DNA of 34,972 nucleotides from Bacillota bacterium (GTDB lineage: Bacteria; Bacillota; Sulfobacillia; Sulfobacillales; Sulfobacillaceae): contig JAJZZA010000034.1 in the NCBI GenBank assembly GCA_021797825.1, forward strand, positions 1-34,972, given 5' to 3'. Positions 33,167 through 34,972 of the stretch are shown one piece after another. Numbering within the stretch: position 1 is the first letter of the stretch; every line of letters begins with the position of its first letter. The translations under genes were made by a program, and so were the position numbers. Below the pieces are notes generated by a model. The model ran no database searches. It was not told the origin of the DNA and saw nothing but the letters and a program-made list of their open reading frames with translations.

Positions 33167-34579
33167 ATGTTTGATCTCGGTATTGAAGGCGGTACCCTTT
33201 TTACCCCCGCAGGCGCCATCAAGGCCAACCTCTATATTTTGCACGAAAAAATCGCAGCCATTGCCGGTGAGCGGTTGGCCAGCCAACGCACGCTTAATGC
33301 GGACGGCGCGTATATCTTTCCCGGCGCGATTGATGCGCATGTCCACTCCCGCGACCCGGGTTTGACCCACAAAGAAACTTTCGCGCATAGCACGCAAGCG
33401 GCAGCCGCCGGGGGTGTCACTACCATTTTGGAAATGCCCAACAGCATTCCGCCAGTCATCGATGCGGCCAGTTTTCAAGACCGGCTAAGCCATTTAATGC
33501 CGCAGGCCCGCGTCGATTTCGGCTTGTGGGGCATGCTCACCGCCCAGACGGAGGCCGCCCAGGTCGCCGCGCTAGCCCAACTGGGGGTGGTGGGATTTAA
33601 ACTGTTTTGGGGTTATGCGTTGGACAAAACCACCCTCGCCTTGGTCTATAGCGCTTCGGATCCGCAAGCGGTGATCCCTCCCCCCTCTAACGGACAAGTG
33701 CTCGAGCTCGGCCAATGGGTGGCTCGCACCGGCCGCGTTTTGGCGATGCATGCGGAGGATGCGGCCATCATCACCCACCGCAGCGGTCAGTCGACTCCCG
33801 CCTTAAGCGCCTACGCCCGTTTGCTGTATGAACGCCCCAGCGTCTCCGAAGCCTTGGCCATTGAAATGGGCATCCGCCTAGCCCATGAGTCGCGTTGTCC
33901 TCTGCACATCGTGCATATGGCCTGTCAGGAGGGCGTCGACATCGTCCAACAGGCCCGTCAGCGGGGAATAGACGTCACCGCCGAAACCTGCCCGCAATAT
34001 CTGACATTAACCGCTAGCGATGCCGAACGGGCCGGGACGTTGGGCAAAGTCTACCCCCCTATCCGCTCCGAACGACATCGCCAGGCCCTGCTTAAAGGGC
34101 TACTGACGAACGCCGTGAGTCTGGTCGCTTCGGACCACGCCCCGCACAGCCGAGACGAAAAATCGCAGCCCATGGCCAAAGCCCCCGCCGGCGTGGCCGG
34201 AGTTCAAACCCTATTGCCGCTATTGTTCGATGTCGCGCTGCGCGGGGAGCTGCCGATCGCATCGATTCCGCTATGGCTGGCGGAGCGTCCCGCAGAGCGG
34301 TTTGGGATCGCCCACCGCAAGGGACGTGTGGCGATCGGGCTGGACGCCGATGTGGTCGTCCTCGACCCGGCCGGCCACACGGTGATCGAACCGGCGTCGC
34401 TGTACTCGCTTAATCCGGACAACCCCTGGCAAGGCAAGACATTGCGCGGCCGCGTCGTGTGGACCGTGCTGCGAGGTCGGGTTATCGCCCAAAACGGCCG
34501 CCCCCGGGACCAGGCTGGGGGACAATTTGTCCCCCACTGCCAGGGACCACAGGATACCGTCCATGAGACGCGCGGTTAA
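33167..34579 (+). CDS. Dihydroorotase/allantoinase-like cyclic amidohydrolase
   Basis: A 470-residue metal-dependent amidohydrolase that opens cyclic ureides. The metal motif HVHSRDPGLTHKE (His58, His60, Arg62) is dihydroorotase-like; in dihydroorotases this Arg binds the substrate carboxylate. Lys145 in GFKLFWGY lies where hydantoinases and allantoinases carry a carboxylated lysine. Further signatures are MHAED (His195), LHIVH (His247/His250), KVYPPIR and SDHAPH (Asp323). The usual ETCPHY reads ETCPQY. ATG 33167 has AAGGGG 9 nt upstream. It lies 84 nt after the transporter. It is probably a dihydroorotase acting in the hydrolytic direction; allantoinase or hydantoinase is the alternative. 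Confidence 0.82.
   Translation: MFDLGIEGGTLFTPAGAIKANLYILHEKIAAIAGERLASQRTLNADGAYIFPGAIDAHVHSRDPGLTHKETFAHSTQAAAAGGVTTILEMPNSIPPVIDAASFQDRLSHLMPQARVDFGLWGMLTAQTEAAQVAALAQLGVVGFKLFWGYALDKTTLALVYSASDPQAVIPPPSNGQVLELGQWVARTGRVLAMHAEDAAIITHRSGQSTPALSAYARLLYERPSVSEALAIEMGIRLAHESRCPLHIVHMACQEGVDIVQQARQRGIDVTAETCPQYLTLTASDAERAGTLGKVYPPIRSERHRQALLKGLLTNAVSLVASDHAPHSRDEKSQPMAKAPAGVAGVQTLLPLLFDVALRGELPIASIPLWLAERPAERFGIAHRKGRVAIGLDADVVVLDPAGHTVIEPASLYSLNPDNPWQGKTLRGRVVWTVLRGRVIAQNGRPRDQAGGQFVPHCQGPQDTVHETRG
34516..34536. repeat. Perfect 9-bp inverted repeat inside the amidohydrolase 3' end
   Basis: TGGGGGACA and TGTCCCCCA flank ATT. It is a strong hairpin lying 43 bp before the stop codon. No T-tract follows. 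It could stabilise the mRNA 3' end or be a binding site. Confidence 0.5.
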
Positions 34580-34972
34580 ACGGGAGCAATCACTGGGCAA
34601 CACACTCCTCCCCAAATCAGGACGGCACCGGGTGGCGGGGTTTGCGGCAAAGACCGCGCGGATTATGCCCACGGGCGGGCCGGCTAAAAACCTCGAGGGC
34701 AGACCGGCGCCGGGTTAATCCGATGTCGCTGACACCGTCCGCACGGACGCATTCCGGTCACCAAACCTGCGCCAGCCGGCACAAACGACCAGACAGATGC
34801 TGGACTTGGCTGATGACGACGTGGCCCTGCTGGCCAGTTTTGGCGACCTGCGACAATGGGTGCGCGAGCATCCGTGATCGGTTAACCATATAAAGGAAAT
34901 TACTCGTTGGGTAAGAGGGTGGTCCAAGGGTCCAAAAGGCCTGGGCGATGCCCATGGGGATCGGTGCCTTCA
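34580..34972. other. Right-edge region, possible coding remnant
   Basis: No gene with start and ribosome site is seen. A plus frame at 34719-34877 reads like the C-terminal part of a protein (ending ASFGDLRQWVREHP and a TGA). It has only one ATG, at 34797, and a stop just upstream. It may be a decayed gene end or chance. Confidence 0.3.

Noticed and set aside
27831-34579. Reductive uracil degradation (PreTA) locus
   Set aside because: PyrD lacks the extra iron-sulphur domain of PreA and PyrK lacks the PreT layout, so dihydroorotate chemistry fits better, though this is not excluded by assay.

Overview
The window reads as chromosomal DNA of a GC-rich, Gram-positive (Firmicutes-type) bacterium. 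The best support is gene order: thiL-tsaE-tsaB-rimI with tsaD, and acpS-nnr-alr-ndoAI-ndoA, are both classic Firmicute arrangements. Strong AGGAGG-type ribosome sites, GTG starts and GC-rich codons fit a Sulfobacillus- or Symbiobacterium-like lineage. That placement is an inference from layout and cannot be proved from the sequence alone. I saw no rRNA, tRNA, CRISPR array or intact insertion sequence.

Region by region. (1) 1-2412: a short plus-strand operon, probably controlled by its own TetR repressor. It holds a 45-residue small ORF, an atypical SDR epimerase-like protein and the TetR regulator, each joined to the next by an ATGA stop/start overlap. (2) 2413-3243: about 830 bp with no recognisable gene. 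(3) 3244-9264, minus strand: gamma-carbonic anhydrase, murC, guaB, murA and a thiolase. (4) 9364-13629, minus strand: the t6A tRNA modification genes tsaE, tsaB and tsaD with rimI and thiL, interrupted by a plus-strand membrane-protein gene. (5) 13845-15450, plus strand: an alpha/beta hydrolase and a methyltransferase. (6) 15748-21902, minus strand: methyltransferase, acpS, nnr, alr, the ndoAI/ndoA (MazEF-type) toxin-antitoxin pair, a C26 glutamine-amidotransferase-like hydrolase and a class 3 L-asparaginase. (7) 22140-25853, plus strand: a cell-surface glycan unit with a DUF2142 membrane protein, a UDP-galactopyranose-mutase-like flavoprotein and GtrA. (8) 25996-26559, minus strand: a prepilin-peptidase-like A24 membrane protease standing alone. 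(9) 26954-34579: a divergent locus around an IclR regulator. The minus arm is iclR-pyrK-pyrD-M20 amidohydrolase-pyrE; the plus arm is an MFS transporter and a dihydroorotase/allantoinase-like amidohydrolase.

The last region is the most interesting. The order pyrK-pyrD-X-pyrE resembles the end of a Firmicute pyrimidine operon, but the pyrF position holds an N-carbamoyl-amino-acid-hydrolase-type M20 enzyme. A catabolic-type IclR regulator, a transporter and a dihydroorotase-like enzyme sit alongside. These activities match the known orotate fermentation route: orotate to dihydroorotate to N-carbamoyl-aspartate to aspartate plus ammonia and CO2. I propose an orotate or dihydropyrimidine uptake-and-breakdown regulon, with pyrE as the salvage branch. 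An allantoin/hydantoin pathway is the main alternative.

Smaller signals worth following are a DnaA-box-like cluster upstream of the carbonic anhydrase gene, a private promoter for the toxin-antitoxin pair built into the alr stop codon, and several operator-like palindromes.
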